This document shows, piece by piece, positions 1-9,573 of a DNA stretch of 64,000 nt; within the stretch, counting starts at the first letter, position 1, and every line of letters begins with the position of its first letter. Origin of the DNA: Clostridiales bacterium. Its GTDB lineage: Bacteria; Bacillota; Clostridia; Saccharofermentanales; Saccharofermentanaceae. The stretch lies in NCBI GenBank assembly GCA_017527865.1, contig JAFXPN010000011.1, forward strand, positions 1-64,000, in the 5' to 3' direction. The notes below the pieces were generated by a model, which did no database searches, had not been told where the DNA came from, and saw only the letters and a list, made by a program, of their open reading frames with translations. The translations under genes were made by a program, and so were the position numbers.

Positions 1-1
1 A

Positions 2-400
2 GGTTATTTCTCCGATCCGTTAGACCGTATCAGGAACAGACTGGATCTCGAGAAAGGCGGAGTCGCATTGGACGGTGAGAATGAACGGACCATGATCCGT
101 CCCACTTTCTCTTCCCTCGGCTCCTACTCGATATCTGATGATGCCCTGCTCGATCTGATCAAGATCACTTTGAAGGACATGGAGGGATTCGGAAGCATAC
201 TGAACTTCAAGAGCGAGAAAAGAAATATCGGTGTTGTGTTTACACTCGATCTGTCGCTGCTGTACGGATTCGATGCTCAGAAAGTACTGTTTGAAGCGCA
301 GCAGCGGATAGGAAACGCTGTCGAGAAACTTACGGCCATCACTGTCGTCTCTGTCAATATCAGAGCGGAAAGATTGGTACACGGAAAGGAGACCACCTGA
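2..400 (+). CDS. Asp23/Gls24-like envelope stress protein (5'-truncated)
   Basis: The reading frame is open to the left edge of the window, so the true start lies outside; the first ATG or TTG inside is not the start. The visible 132 residues match the Asp23 pattern: a short segment beginning YSISDDALLDLI, an acidic turn with EGF, a GVVFTLDLSLLYGFD strand-helix, and the closing VVSVNIRAERLV typical of the family. Asp23 proteins are small cytoplasmic or membrane-associated proteins linked to cell-envelope homeostasis; the exact role here is unknown. The stop overlaps the next start by one base (TGATG), so translation is coupled to the DUF6062 gene. Family call is from pattern recognition, without an alignment. 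Confidence 0.6.
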   Translation, partial: GYFSDPLDRIRNRLDLEKGGVALDGENERTMIRPTFSSLGSYSISDDALLDLIKITLKDMEGFGSILNFKSEKRNIGVVFTLDLSLLYGFDAQKVLFEAQQRIGNAVEKLTAITVVSVNIRAERLVHGKETT

Positions 401-1143
401 TGGAAACTATTTATACGATTCCTGTAAATGATGCTTACGGCTCAGAATGTGAATGTCCTTTATGCTTCCTTAAGAAAAGATGCGAGGATCAGGAACTGGA
501 ATACTATCTGGGACCTTCCCTTATGGAACCCGACACAAGGATCATTACCAATAAGACGGGCTTCTGCCCTGACCATATGGCCAAACTCAACAAAAAGGTA
601 ACCAACAGATTGGGACTTGCGCTTGTCATCCATACGCATCTGCTTGATTACGACAATGACATTTCTGAGGATCTTTCCAAGGCTGCACCGGAGAAGGCCG
701 GACTGTTTAAAGGAAGATCAAATGATTATAAAACGGCTTTAAGGGAGCTTGCCGACAGGATAGATAAAAGAACTGCCACCTGTCCTGTCTGCGATAAGAT
801 GAACAAGACGACCGAAAGGTATAACGAAGTCATAATGCACATGTTCTCTCACGACAATGAGTTTAAACAGAAGTTCATCTCGAAATCTCACTGTCTGCCG
901 CACACAGCATCACTGCTTCGTACCGTGGCATCTAAACTGTCTCAGAATGACGCTTCGGACTTCGTCGCTGCCTTAGCGCAGAACAACAAAGAATGTTTTG
1001 CGGAACTTGAGAAAGATGTGGAATGGTTCACTTTGAAATTCGATTACAGGAATAAGGAAAAGCCCTGGGGGAACAGCAAGAATTCCATACAGCGGGCTAT
1101 GAGGTTCCTGTCATCCGATACAGGAGAATTCAATGAAGGATAA
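400..1143 (+). CDS. DUF6062 family cysteine-rich protein
   Basis: 247 residues, cytoplasmic, no signal peptide or membrane segment. The N-terminus METIYTIPVNDAYG followed by CECPLC and later CPDH, and a second CPVC near residue 129 with a following CLPH, is the arrangement I associate with DUF6062 proteins of Clostridia. The paired CxxC and C-x-x-H elements suggest two metal-binding sites (inference). Function is unknown for the family. It is the middle gene of a three-gene transcription unit: one-base overlap with the Asp23-like gene and an 11-base overlap with the DsrE-like gene downstream, so all three are probably co-translated. Confidence 0.7.
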   Translation: METIYTIPVNDAYGSECECPLCFLKKRCEDQELEYYLGPSLMEPDTRIITNKTGFCPDHMAKLNKKVTNRLGLALVIHTHLLDYDNDISEDLSKAAPEKAGLFKGRSNDYKTALRELADRIDKRTATCPVCDKMNKTTERYNEVIMHMFSHDNEFKQKFISKSHCLPHTASLLRTVASKLSQNDASDFVAALAQNNKECFAELEKDVEWFTLKFDYRNKEKPWGNSKNSIQRAMRFLSSDTGEFNEG

Positions 1144-1537
1144 TATAACGGAATCCGGCATCAAGCTTCAGACCGGCTTCTCCATCGAAGTCAATGAATC
1201 AGCGGAAAGCCTTGTTGTATTGATCAAGCACGACTACTACTCTTCCGATAACGATAACGGAAGGATGATCCTCGATTCTTTTCTTGACGGTCTGATCATG
1301 ACGGCGGACCGCATAAAGATGATCCTTATAACTGACAGTGCCGTCAAACTCCTGGGTGCTTCTGACAAGCTTAACGATCTTATTAAAGTTGTGCGTCTCA
1401 CCATGGTATGTGATGACAGCATAAGGTTCTATAACGCGTCCGTTCCCGATCCGGTGAAAGATATTATTCGGACTGTTCCTTCTTCAGACATTACCGATCA
1501 GATCATCGAATCAAGGCCTGACATTATAATCGAATAA
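1133..1537 (+). CDS. DsrE/YedF C-terminal-like small protein
   Basis: 134 residues. From about residue 25 the sequence follows the DsrE-like C-terminal domain of YedF: a hydrophobic strand LVVLI, a polar GRMILDSFLDGLI helix, a strand KMILITDSAVKLL matching the usual ILF.N.GVKL, then SDKLNDLIKV and a strand ending in CDDSIRFYN. Only one Cys (in MVCDDS) remains of the usual CgtCLdfY, and the N-terminal TusA/SirA-like domain is missing, so classical sulfur or selenium transfer chemistry is doubtful. It starts inside the DUF6062 gene and is followed at once by a strong terminator, so it is the last gene of its operon. Confidence 0.5.
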   Translation: MKDNITESGIKLQTGFSIEVNESAESLVVLIKHDYYSSDNDNGRMILDSFLDGLIMTADRIKMILITDSAVKLLGASDKLNDLIKVVRLTMVCDDSIRFYNASVPDPVKDIIRTVPSSDITDQIIESRPDIIIE

Positions 1538-1541
1538 AAGA

Positions 1542-1567
1542 AAAGGGGATCGAAACCGATCCCCTTT
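1542..1567. terminator. bidirectional intrinsic terminator
   Basis: A perfect stem AAAGGGGATCG / CGATCCCCTTT with loop AAAC begins 4 bases after the DsrE-like stop. T- and A-rich flanks (TTATT on one side, AAAAG on the other, read as CTTTT on the minus strand) let it serve both this operon and the convergent pilin-like gene. Confidence 0.85.
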
Positions 1568-1599
1568 ATTATGTTTGCCTGTTGTCAGCGAACAGCTTC

Positions 1600-3582
1600 T
1601 TATGTATTGCTGATCGTGAAGTAACCGCACTCTTCGTTTATTACAGAGAAGTCGGTGTTATCTCTGTATGCCTCAGGTCTGTTAGGCTGCGAATCCGGTA
1701 CAGTCGGGCAATAAGGGATATTGAAGTTTCCGCCTGTGCTGGTTGTAAGAGCGGAAGCCGCTATTCTGCCGTAGAATACGTTGCTCAATGAACCTTCTGT
1801 AAGATACAGAGCACAACCGTTATTACCTCTCTTTGTAGACGGATAGAAACCGACATAAGCCGTAACGGTCATATTATCATGATGAGCCGTATTACCGATG
1901 CGAAGCGCATAAGTGCTGTTGCCGCCGGTATAGGTCGTAAATATGTAGAATCTCGGTGTTGTCGTCTGATTCAATTGTCTTACGTCATTGTAGTTAGTAC
2001 CGGTGAAGCATCTCTGATCGATAAATCCGCAGCACTTCTCCTGAGACATGCTGTTTCCGCCATCAATATAGATTACGGCATTATTCTCAATGATAATGTA
2101 GGCGTGAATATCGGATCCTGTCTTCGCGAGTCTGAATCCGCCGCCGTTTCCGCTGTCGGACTTTGTAATGTGCAGATCGCCTGTAACATAGATGTATGTA
2201 TCACCAGCGGTCGACAGATCGATCCAATGGTCAAGCGTTCCGCCTGTGATCTCATATGAATCGGCACCCAAAGAATTAATAGTTGCAAGATCAGTAGCAT
2301 TAATCTCAGTAGCATCAGCCTGATTGCCGCACAACTCGCTCTGAACTTCTCCGACAGTATCCAAGTTATCATCATCAACCTTAAGGTACTTATTGACAAG
2401 TGCTGCAGGTGTCTGATCGCCGTCAAATCTCTGCCATCCTGCCGTATTCTGTCCTGATGTTACGGTGATGCCGTTCTCATAGTAAACACTTCCGTGGATA
2501 CCGAACATTCCGTTCGGATTGTAATATGAGAACCGTGCATTGGTACCGTCGGTAGCGGACTGGAAACCCTGAGTCGTGGTGTTATAAGTCAATCCGCTTC
2601 CTTCCCCATCGATAGCTCTTAAGTCAAAGTACATATTCTCAAATGTCTTAAGATTAACACTCGCAGAGTCAGTTGTTCTGGGAGTGGATGTCATGCCGGT
2701 AATGGGTCCCCATGAACCGTATGCATACGACACTGCTGTGTTATAGAAAGGATTCTTTGTTCCCCAGAAATAAATATTGCCTCGTGCATTGCTGCTTGCA
2801 AGTCCGCTCTGGGAAGTCGTGGACCAGTCAAATCCCGCATTCTCTCCGATGAGATAGAGATTGTCAGCAAAGATAACATCTCTCAAGTAGATGACACCAT
2901 CCGAGATTACCTTGCAGTAGAACGCAGAACTGTCCTGATCGGATGTTCCTGTTCCGTGAATGAACATTACATTATCATCAGCCATATACTCGGTCTGGGA
3001 AGCTGCCTGGTTGTTTGTGATCTTGCTTGCATCAAGACCGAAGTTACAGCTGTTGAGCATCGAGGTATCACCGAGGTCAACAGTGAGGTTAAACATGGGA
3101 GACGGAGATCCTTCGGGATCGTGCCTCTCCATGACCATTGTGTAGTACTGTGCATATCCGTCGATCTCACACTTGCACTCTACGGCGATCTTAAAAGGCT
3201 TACCTGCTGCAGGCTCCTGCAAAACATAGAAATAAGCAGAACAATCCGTTCCGGTAGTCCCGTTCATTCCGGGGATCTCACTTGCAGTAAACTTGACTAA
3301 TGTTCCGTTGCTGGCGCCGCCTCTTGCGAGATTCTCAAGCATGATATCGTTGATCTGCTGAGTATAGATGGCGTTCCAGATGGCCTGTGACAGGGAAGTG
3401 ACCGTAAGTCTTGCTTGGTCGGCCTTTGCATTCTCGTATATTCTCTTGCGGGTCGCGATCGTGATCGTAAGCGCCGTGGTAATAAAGATAAGCGCCATCG
3501 CTGTTATAAACAGGATGGTAAGCAACAGTACACCGCTTCTCTTACCGGACGACTTCAAGCATTTCTTGTTAGTCTTACGCAT
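1600..3582 (-). CDS. long pilin-like / PilX-type exported protein
   Basis: 660 residues from the chosen ATG, which has AGAGGAAGGG about 8 bases upstream; a longer in-frame start 45 bases upstream lacks such a site. Residues 1-15 are basic (MRKTNKKCLKSSGKR), followed by a single long hydrophobic helix (SGVLLLTILFITAMALIFITTALTITIA) and then a polar, Ala/Gln-rich helix, the layout of PilX-type minor pilins and prepilin-like proteins. The usual Glu at +5 of type IV prepilins is not seen. The remaining 600 residues are Gly/Ser/Thr/Asn/Tyr-rich with predicted beta-helix-like repeats, which suggests a large surface-exposed domain. No pilus assembly ATPase, peptidase or platform gene lies nearby. 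Its own promoter precedes it. Confidence 0.5.
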   Translation of the reverse strand: MRKTNKKCLKSSGKRSGVLLLTILFITAMALIFITTALTITIATRKRIYENAKADQARLTVTSLSQAIWNAIYTQQINDIMLENLARGGASNGTLVKFTASEIPGMNGTTGTDCSAYFYVLQEPAAGKPFKIAVECKCEIDGYAQYYTMVMERHDPEGSPSPMFNLTVDLGDTSMLNSCNFGLDASKITNNQAASQTEYMADDNVMFIHGTGTSDQDSSAFYCKVISDGVIYLRDVIFADNLYLIGENAGFDWSTTSQSGLASSNARGNIYFWGTKNPFYNTAVSYAYGSWGPITGMTSTPRTTDSASVNLKTFENMYFDLRAIDGEGSGLTYNTTTQGFQSATDGTNARFSYYNPNGMFGIHGSVYYENGITVTSGQNTAGWQRFDGDQTPAALVNKYLKVDDDNLDTVGEVQSELCGNQADATEINATDLATINSLGADSYEITGGTLDHWIDLSTAGDTYIYVTGDLHITKSDSGNGGGFRLAKTGSDIHAYIIIENNAVIYIDGGNSMSQEKCCGFIDQRCFTGTNYNDVRQLNQTTTPRFYIFTTYTGGNSTYALRIGNTAHHDNMTVTAYVGFYPSTKRGNNGCALYLTEGSLSNVFYGRIAASALTTSTGGNFNIPYCPTVPDSQPNRPEAYRDNTDFSVINEECGYFTISNT

Positions 3583-3660
3583 AAATAAAGCCCTTCCTCT
3601 ATACTCATATATCGCGCCTGAATACACTTAGACGCCATTACACCTATAAACTTACAATCG

Positions 3661-3689
3661 ATTATAAGGCAGAATAAATCAATTTTCAA
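3661..3689 (-). promoter_or_regulatory. sigma-A type promoter for the pilin-like gene
   Basis: On the minus strand TTGAAA is followed by 17 bases and a perfect TATAAT. The -35 box overlaps the stop codon of the exonuclease gene. The implied transcript has a leader of about 70 bases before the Shine-Dalgarno site. Confidence 0.75.
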
Positions 3690-4702
3690 TACGAATTATC
3701 ATCTTTCTGACACTTTTTATTAATAATTTGTTCACTTTTCTCAACAGGTCTTCCGGAAGTCCCGAATCTGTCGAATTCAGCTTTTTTTGACTCGATAAGG
3801 AATATATCGTTCTGATTGGCAAGGCGCAGGACTGCCGCTGCATAATACAGGCCCTCCCCGTTCTTCTTGACACGGGTCCGCCCGAAGAAATCGCCGTCAT
3901 TCGGACATTCAAACAGACCGTAAGATGATTTTCTTATCCTGAACAAAGGTGTCTTCACATTAAACTTCCTTCCGCAGAAAGGACACTTGGAATTGAATCC
4001 CGAGACAAGGGACAGCGCCTGCGCCTGCGTCCTGCACGGAGCCCCCGTATGCGAATACTCCCTCTTTATGTTGCAGTCAATGATCTGATCCGATGCGGCA
4101 TCCTCAACCTTATCCTGTGCGCTGCGCTCAAAGATACTCTGCATTATCCTTGCCGTATACTTCGCATCTGCCGTCGCGCTGTGGAACACCTCCTCCTTCG
4201 GGATATCGTAGTAGTCCACTGCGAATTCCACACTCCTCTGTTTCCCGTCCTGGCCGGCAAACAAAGAAAAAAGAGGCTGAACATCTATAAACTTCCACGG
4301 GAGCTTGTCGTCCATTCCGAGAAACGCCAGGTTCATCTTGAGCATGTCGGTATCCGAATTGCCCCATCCCGCAAGGACGGCGTCCTCCCCGCAGAATTCT
4401 GCAAAGTCCGTATACGCCTCTTCAAACGGCACTCCGTTCAGAAGATCGGCGTTGCTCTTATGAGTTACCTTCTTAACATGAAAATGAAGCTTCCTGTAGA
4501 CTTTAGGCCTGATATCACGCGAGAACTCCCCGTGCGGGATAAGACGTCCGCCCGTATAGATCAGCTTGACCGCGCCTATCTCGATTATCTCACCTGTAAG
4601 GCTTGATACATCTATATTATATTCCTTCCCCGGGATCGGCTGGTTCCACTCGAGGTCAAAGACGATAAACACATCACCGTCACAGATCTTTCTTCTCGCC
4701 AT
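3686..4702 (-). CDS. DEDDh 3'-5' exonuclease (DnaQ/KapD-like) with C-terminal zinc finger
   Basis: 338 residues. The exonuclease domain covers about residues 10-190: FDLEWN supplies the first acidic pair (D16, E18), WGNSDTDML the second (D117/D119), and HSATADA the HxAxxD motif (H174, D179), so it looks catalytically competent and belongs to the DEDDh class. After residue 235 comes a CPFC pair (C240, C243) and ECPNDGDFF, a probable zinc-binding appendix. It likely trims single-stranded nucleic acid; RNA or DNA cannot be decided. The start overlaps the end of the upstream membrane protein by 23 bases, with GAAGG 7-8 bases before the ATG. It is the last gene of an operon with the two YfhO-like genes. 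Confidence 0.8.
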   Translation of the reverse strand: MARRKICDGDVFIVFDLEWNQPIPGKEYNIDVSSLTGEIIEIGAVKLIYTGGRLIPHGEFSRDIRPKVYRKLHFHVKKVTHKSNADLLNGVPFEEAYTDFAEFCGEDAVLAGWGNSDTDMLKMNLAFLGMDDKLPWKFIDVQPLFSLFAGQDGKQRSVEFAVDYYDIPKEEVFHSATADAKYTARIMQSIFERSAQDKVEDAASDQIIDCNIKREYSHTGAPCRTQAQALSLVSGFNSKCPFCGRKFNVKTPLFRIRKSSYGLFECPNDGDFFGRTRVKKNGEGLYYAAAVLRLANQNDIFLIESKKAEFDRFGTSGRPVEKSEQIINKKCQKDDNSY

Positions 4703-6902
4703 ATGAGACCTTCACTGCTTTTTTATCTGATACCGTAACATTATACATAACGGCGGCAAACGACAATACCCACAGAAAGACGCTGACCGCGGGGATCACG
4801 GCATCAGACACGACCTTAAAATCATACTCCGCTTCCCCGCTGCTCCTGAATACGACTGCAAGCTTTCCGGCGTAATCAAAGACATCGCCTGAGACACGCC
4901 CGTCCGGACCCTTGATATCGACGTCAAAGTCATCGGAATAATCTATGGAGGTAATTATAGTGGTATATCCTGATGAACCCGATGAGGATACGGTCCCTCC
5001 TTCAGGACCGATCCCGGTCAGGCGGCTGCTGAGAAGACCGAGCGCCTCAGGATCCACACGCCATACGGAAAGTTCGGATTCCTCCGCAGGAGCGGCACCG
5101 ATCTGTCTTACCGTGACGGCGCCGTACCTTTCTTCGAGAAGTCTTGCAAAGGGGCCTTCCTGATCACAGGCACGCTCGATGCCGGGATACGTCTCGGTCA
5201 CCGAATACATTCCTGAAAAGGACGAGAACAGTATATAATGGGAAGACGGATCCATATTCTCGCATCTTACGAGTATCTCGCAGGATGCCCCGGGAACGGA
5301 TGCAAGATACTTCCCGTGCAAGGACTCCGAGACGCCTTCAGTAAAAACGGTAAAAAAGGAAGCGGGCTCGAGCAAAGGCTCCCCGGACGCTTCTTCGGAT
5401 AATTTGTTTATAAGGCCGGGAAAAGAGTCCGCTCCGTCATCCCGCATGTCTTTGGGGATTACCACTGCCTCATCGAGCCCTCTGTAAAGAGGAATAACAT
5501 CATCGACAGCCATATTGATCCCGTTGTCCCTCGGCCCGTTGACGGACGGGACACCGAACGATCCGGAAAGATCGGATACTCCGAGAGAATAAACAAAGTT
5601 GACAACAAGTCCCGCCATGCCGATGACGGTAAAGATGCGAAGACCCGTCATGTTAATCCTGGCGTCTTGCATAAGCAGAAGGAAGATCCCCCAGAATACC
5701 GCCGCAACGAAGCTGAATCTTAAGCAGAAAGCGCTTCTTGACACCTCGCTTGAAGCTGATGCATTGGAGATGACGGTCAGTGCGAGTACCGCGAACACGG
5801 CGCCGTATATCGGTGAGCGCGGAATGCTCCGGGCATTCTTAAGACCGATCGCAGCCATGATGAACAGCAGCATGCAAAGTACACACATCCTTGAGAAATC
5901 CGGAACAGCACGGCTGCCGCTCACCGACAGCAGTTCGCTCATAAGGCTCCACGAGACTGACAGGGGGAGCAGGATGATCAGAAGGAATCCGGTAAATCTT
6001 GCGCGAAAAGGGATATTGCGGTTAAAGAAGAACAGCAGCACCGCCATAAGGATCAGTACAGAAAGGCTCATGACCGGCAGCTGGCCCTGAGACCGGACAT
6101 TTACGGATGCTCCGTCGAGCATCGAAGCCAGCATATCGAAGAATTTATATGTGACGGCACTGTTCTTAACCGCTTCCTTTATATCAATAAGAGTGATCCC
6201 CCGCGAGAATACGGGGAGCAATACGGGGATGCAGAACGCGGCCGACATGAGAAGGGCCTTAAATGCCGGCCACATGAAAGGTTCTGACATAAGGCCTTTG
6301 TAAAACCAGTAAACTGACAGAACGAATATTATCCCCGCAAGGATCCCGTAGAATCCGCCGGAAGCGAAACAGGCATATATCCCTGCCGCGAGCCATACAG
6401 ATCTTCGCGATCCGGTCCTCATAACGGTATCCGCTGCAAAAGCCGCAAACGGCATTACTGTCAGGATGTTCATGAGAAGAGGTTCGAGGCAGGCGGCAAT
6501 GCTTAATGCACAGAAACAGTATGCAAGCCCGAAAGCAAGACTCATAAGACGTGACATTCTTATCTTCCCTGCGCAGAAGATATACAGTCCGAGTGACAGG
6601 AGCCCGAATCTCAGATAAAAGGCGATATAAAGAACAGCCTGCGCTGCGCGCCCCCCGAGAATGAGAGCCAGTATAAACGAGGGATAGAAGTGTCCGGTCA
6701 GGATATCCGTGATAACGGAAGGGATAAAGATGCTCCCGTCCGATATCCTCTGTCTTAAGGATTCCACGGCATCCGCCTGATCCCCTATCGCGGATATGAA
6801 TCCCGCGGATGCCCTTGATACGAAGATCAGGATGATGATGACCGGCAGCGACAGCGCTGTCTCCGCCGCAAAGACCGCGTCGGCGTTAATCCTCTTTCTC
6901 AT
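4680..6902 (-). CDS. YfhO-like polytopic membrane protein
   Basis: 740 residues with about a dozen hydrophobic helices in the first 440 residues, a soluble extracytoplasmic-looking region (about 450-690) and one C-terminal helix (VIPAVSVFLWVLSFAAVMYNV). This layout is that of YfhO/GT-C type membrane proteins, but key motifs are weaker than in the neighbour at 6886-9573. It overlaps that gene by 17 bases, so the two are co-translated. YfhO proteins are thought to transfer sugars from polyprenyl phosphate to extracellular glycopolymers; that role here is inference. No clear catalytic residues can be named. Confidence 0.5.
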   Translation of the reverse strand: MRKRINADAVFAAETALSLPVIIILIFVSRASAGFISAIGDQADAVESLRQRISDGSIFIPSVITDILTGHFYPSFILALILGGRAAQAVLYIAFYLRFGLLSLGLYIFCAGKIRMSRLMSLAFGLAYCFCALSIAACLEPLLMNILTVMPFAAFAADTVMRTGSRRSVWLAAGIYACFASGGFYGILAGIIFVLSVYWFYKGLMSEPFMWPAFKALLMSAAFCIPVLLPVFSRGITLIDIKEAVKNSAVTYKFFDMLASMLDGASVNVRSQGQLPVMSLSVLILMAVLLFFFNRNIPFRARFTGFLLIILLPLSVSWSLMSELLSVSGSRAVPDFSRMCVLCMLLFIMAAIGLKNARSIPRSPIYGAVFAVLALTVISNASASSEVSRSAFCLRFSFVAAVFWGIFLLLMQDARINMTGLRIFTVIGMAGLVVNFVYSLGVSDLSGSFGVPSVNGPRDNGINMAVDDVIPLYRGLDEAVVIPKDMRDDGADSFPGLINKLSEEASGEPLLEPASFFTVFTEGVSESLHGKYLASVPGASCEILVRCENMDPSSHYILFSSFSGMYSVTETYPGIERACDQEGPFARLLEERYGAVTVRQIGAAPAEESELSVWRVDPEALGLLSSRLTGIGPEGGTVSSSGSSGYTTIITSIDYSDDFDVDIKGPDGRVSGDVFDYAGKLAVVFRSSGEAEYDFKVVSDAVIPAVSVFLWVLSFAAVMYNVTVSDKKAVKVSYGEKKDL

Positions 6903-9573
6903 CTGAACCTTCGGTGTCAGGTGCTGATCTGACCAATAGCTTTCTTATCACCAGAACGGCGGCAAATGCCGTGACTCCCGCTATGGAGACCAGAAGCGCT
7001 CCGGTAAATCCGGGCGGCGTGTACTTAAGGCTTATGTCGTGAACGCCGGGTTCAAGTCTTATCCCGCATAACGCATCCTGCACGCTGACAAGTTCGGCAG
7101 GGCTGCCGTCAACTTCGGCCCTGAATCCGTCAGTATAAGGGACCGTCAGGAGCATAAAGCCTCCGGGGCCCGCATCTATAGTCCCTCTTAATGATGTGTC
7201 ATCGTAGTATGTGACCTGAAGCTGACGCTGCGAGAGCTCTTCGGTCATGCGGTCGTATCCGGGTCTGTTAAGTTCATAGGAATAAACGTGGAGATTCCCG
7301 GAATTAAGCTGCTTGTAGGTTATCTTTGCCGACAGCGGCTGTCCTGTATATGTTCCGAGGAAGATTATCTGATAGGAACGCAGCTCATATGTCGCCGTCT
7401 CACGGTCGCCTTCGAATATCCTGACCCTTCCGCCCTTAGGACTGTCGGCGTAGATATAGACATCGGAGCCCATTGTTGCATTATTGCAGGTTATCGTATA
7501 GGAAGGCTCGCCGGATGCAGAATTTACGGTAAACGTAAGCGCATTGCCCGACCTTCCCGTCGCGGTCATGCCGGTCTGTTCCGAAGACACTGCTTCTACA
7601 GGAAGATAGACATCGGCCTCAACTCCCATCGCGCGGACCCAGTCGTTGGTCTTCATAAACACATCCGGGATCGAGTAATTCGGCTCGAATCCGACGATAT
7701 CCTCCGAGGTCATGAACCCGACGGACAGCGCATCCGGATTATCGTAAAATGTCACCTCACCTGCTTCCCCCGACTTCTCACAGAACAGAGGAAGGCTCTG
7801 CGTCGGCTGGATCGCGGTAAGGCCTCTGATACCCAGTATCGTTGCGGTAACGCGCGTAAGACCCGCATTGCGCAGTCCGTTGATGCCGTTGTTGTGGAAA
7901 CCGTAATTGCGCATATACTTAACAAAGCTCTCACGCGCCGTCGACGAGAAAACGGACATTCCCTTTACATCGTACACAGACTGGATATCACATATCAGAT
8001 TGGGATACAGCTCCGTCCTCTCGAAAAGATTATGTCCCGCCGACCCCTCGACCGCGAGCGCATGCTCGTGTATCGTCTGACGGTTCTTGGCATAGAAATC
8101 GTAAGCCGTGAAGCCTTCGTGTTCGGCAACGCGTCCTATTGTAAACGCCGACGCGGTAACGGTCTCGGCGACCATGCTTATGGTTATCACAAGTTCGAGC
8201 ACCCCGCTCCTGTCCGCAGGGGACATTACGATATACCTTATGACGAGCGACTGGATTATGAGGAACAGCAAAGACAATCCTATCTGCTGATATCCTTCAT
8301 TGCCGCTTCCGAACTTCTCATACAGCAGCAGGAAAACTCCCGCGCCTGTGCATACGGCAGCGATCTGTCCCCGTGTAAACGTCTTCAATACCCTTATCGT
8401 CATGAATGCCATGATAATAACGACAAAGCTCATCATGTAGGACTGGCGGTACGGGATCTGGTTCGGAAAATGCATTCCGTGCCAGATGAAATTAAGAGTC
8501 CTTGTTGAGAAGCTCAGATAAAGGAACGCGAGCATAAAACCGAATCCGATCTTCCTTCTGAGCGTAATGCCGGACTTTGGCGATGCCATAAAGAACAGCG
8601 GGAGCATCAGTACGGCAACAGTGCCGCAGGCAACGTTTGCCATGCCGTCCCTGATATTGGGATTTGCCGAGACCAGGAATCTGCCGAGGAAATCAAAGAG
8701 GCTCACCTCGGGGGCAAAATCTATCGGAAACTCGTCACCCGTAGCGGAAGAATGCTGCAGAATAAGATATGTGGGAATGACCACGATGGAGGAGATCGCG
8801 CCCGCGATCAGCGAACTTAATGCGAATCTGCCCGCGCAGCCGAAGAAGGAACTCACATTAAGTTTGGTGCGCGGAGTAAAGGCAAAGAAAAGGACCATCG
8901 AGAAGAACACGAGGAATATACAGACCATGTACCCCGCATAGTAGTTGGAGATGAGACAGACGGAGAGCGACACGATATAAAGCCCGTAACGCGCCTCGGC
9001 AAAGAGCTTCAGGAGTCCGAGGCATATCAGCGGGAGCATCACGAATGCATCGCACCACATAATGTTCCAGAAATCGGTAAGGAACCATCCCGACAGTGCG
9101 TAACTGACCGCGAAGCTCATGGTTACGAGATCGTATTTGCGCGAGTCGATGTACGACAGCAGAAACGACATGAACAGCGATGCAAGTCCCGCCCTTATTG
9201 CCGTTATAACTGCAACGAACACGGGAAGTGTCTTATAAGGGAACACGAGCGCAAGAAGATTGAGGGGACTTGCCGCATAATTGGCGAAGGCTGCATAGTA
9301 TTCGGATCCCAGACCGCTGTTCCATGAATAGAATAACGATCTGCCTCCGAGGATCTTAGCCTTGAGCTCGTATATAAACGGCATGTACTGATGGTAAAGA
9401 TCGACCGTAAGGACTGTCTTGGTCCCCGCGGGATACACTCCCATAATGGCAAATATCACCAGTATGGAGACAAACGGGATAATGAACGAGAGTGTCCTTA
9501 TATCGATAAGAAAATCGAACAGATTCCCGGTTGCTTTCTTCAGATTGAGTTTTATGCCGCCGTTTTTTTCCAT
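6886..9573 (-). CDS. YfhO family membrane protein (putative GT-C glycosyltransferase)
   Basis: 895 residues. The N-terminus shows the YfhO hallmark sequence: an inner helix, then DLYHQYMPFIYELKAKILGG, FYSWNSGLGSEYYAAFANYAASPLNLL and a GWFLTDFWNIMWCDAFVMLP stretch. About 12 membrane helices are followed by a large extracytoplasmic domain (about 480-850) ending with the family's ...LLTVPYTDGFRAEVDG...PGVHDISLKYTPPGF signature and a final helix. The conserved acidic loop after helix 1 (VDLYHQ) fits GT-C enzymes. In Bacillus and Listeria, YfhO acts with a CsbB-type enzyme to decorate lipoteichoic acid; that function is inferred here. First gene of the operon; its start has no Shine-Dalgarno and a -10-like box only 7 bases upstream. 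Confidence 0.8.
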   Translation of the reverse strand: MEKNGGIKLNLKKATGNLFDFLIDIRTLSFIIPFVSILVIFAIMGVYPAGTKTVLTVDLYHQYMPFIYELKAKILGGRSLFYSWNSGLGSEYYAAFANYAASPLNLLALVFPYKTLPVFVAVITAIRAGLASLFMSFLLSYIDSRKYDLVTMSFAVSYALSGWFLTDFWNIMWCDAFVMLPLICLGLLKLFAEARYGLYIVSLSVCLISNYYAGYMVCIFLVFFSMVLFFAFTPRTKLNVSSFFGCAGRFALSSLIAGAISSIVVIPTYLILQHSSATGDEFPIDFAPEVSLFDFLGRFLVSANPNIRDGMANVACGTVAVLMLPLFFMASPKSGITLRRKIGFGFMLAFLYLSFSTRTLNFIWHGMHFPNQIPYRQSYMMSFVVIIMAFMTIRVLKTFTRGQIAAVCTGAGVFLLLYEKFGSGNEGYQQIGLSLLFLIIQSLVIRYIVMSPADRSGVLELVITISMVAETVTASAFTIGRVAEHEGFTAYDFYAKNRQTIHEHALAVEGSAGHNLFERTELYPNLICDIQSVYDVKGMSVFSSTARESFVKYMRNYGFHNNGINGLRNAGLTRVTATILGIRGLTAIQPTQSLPLFCEKSGEAGEVTFYDNPDALSVGFMTSEDIVGFEPNYSIPDVFMKTNDWVRAMGVEADVYLPVEAVSSEQTGMTATGRSGNALTFTVNSASGEPSYTITCNNATMGSDVYIYADSPKGGRVRIFEGDRETATYELRSYQIIFLGTYTGQPLSAKITYKQLNSGNLHVYSYELNRPGYDRMTEELSQRQLQVTYYDDTSLRGTIDAGPGGFMLLTVPYTDGFRAEVDGSPAELVSVQDALCGIRLEPGVHDISLKYTPPGFTGALLVSIAGVTAFAAVLVIRKLLVRSAPDTEGSDEKED

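Noticed and set aside
7288..8508. 406-codon plus-strand frame inside the YfhO gene
   Set aside because: It lies wholly opposite a gene with clear family motifs; its translation is Arg/His/Tyr-rich with no domain, typical of an antisense shadow.
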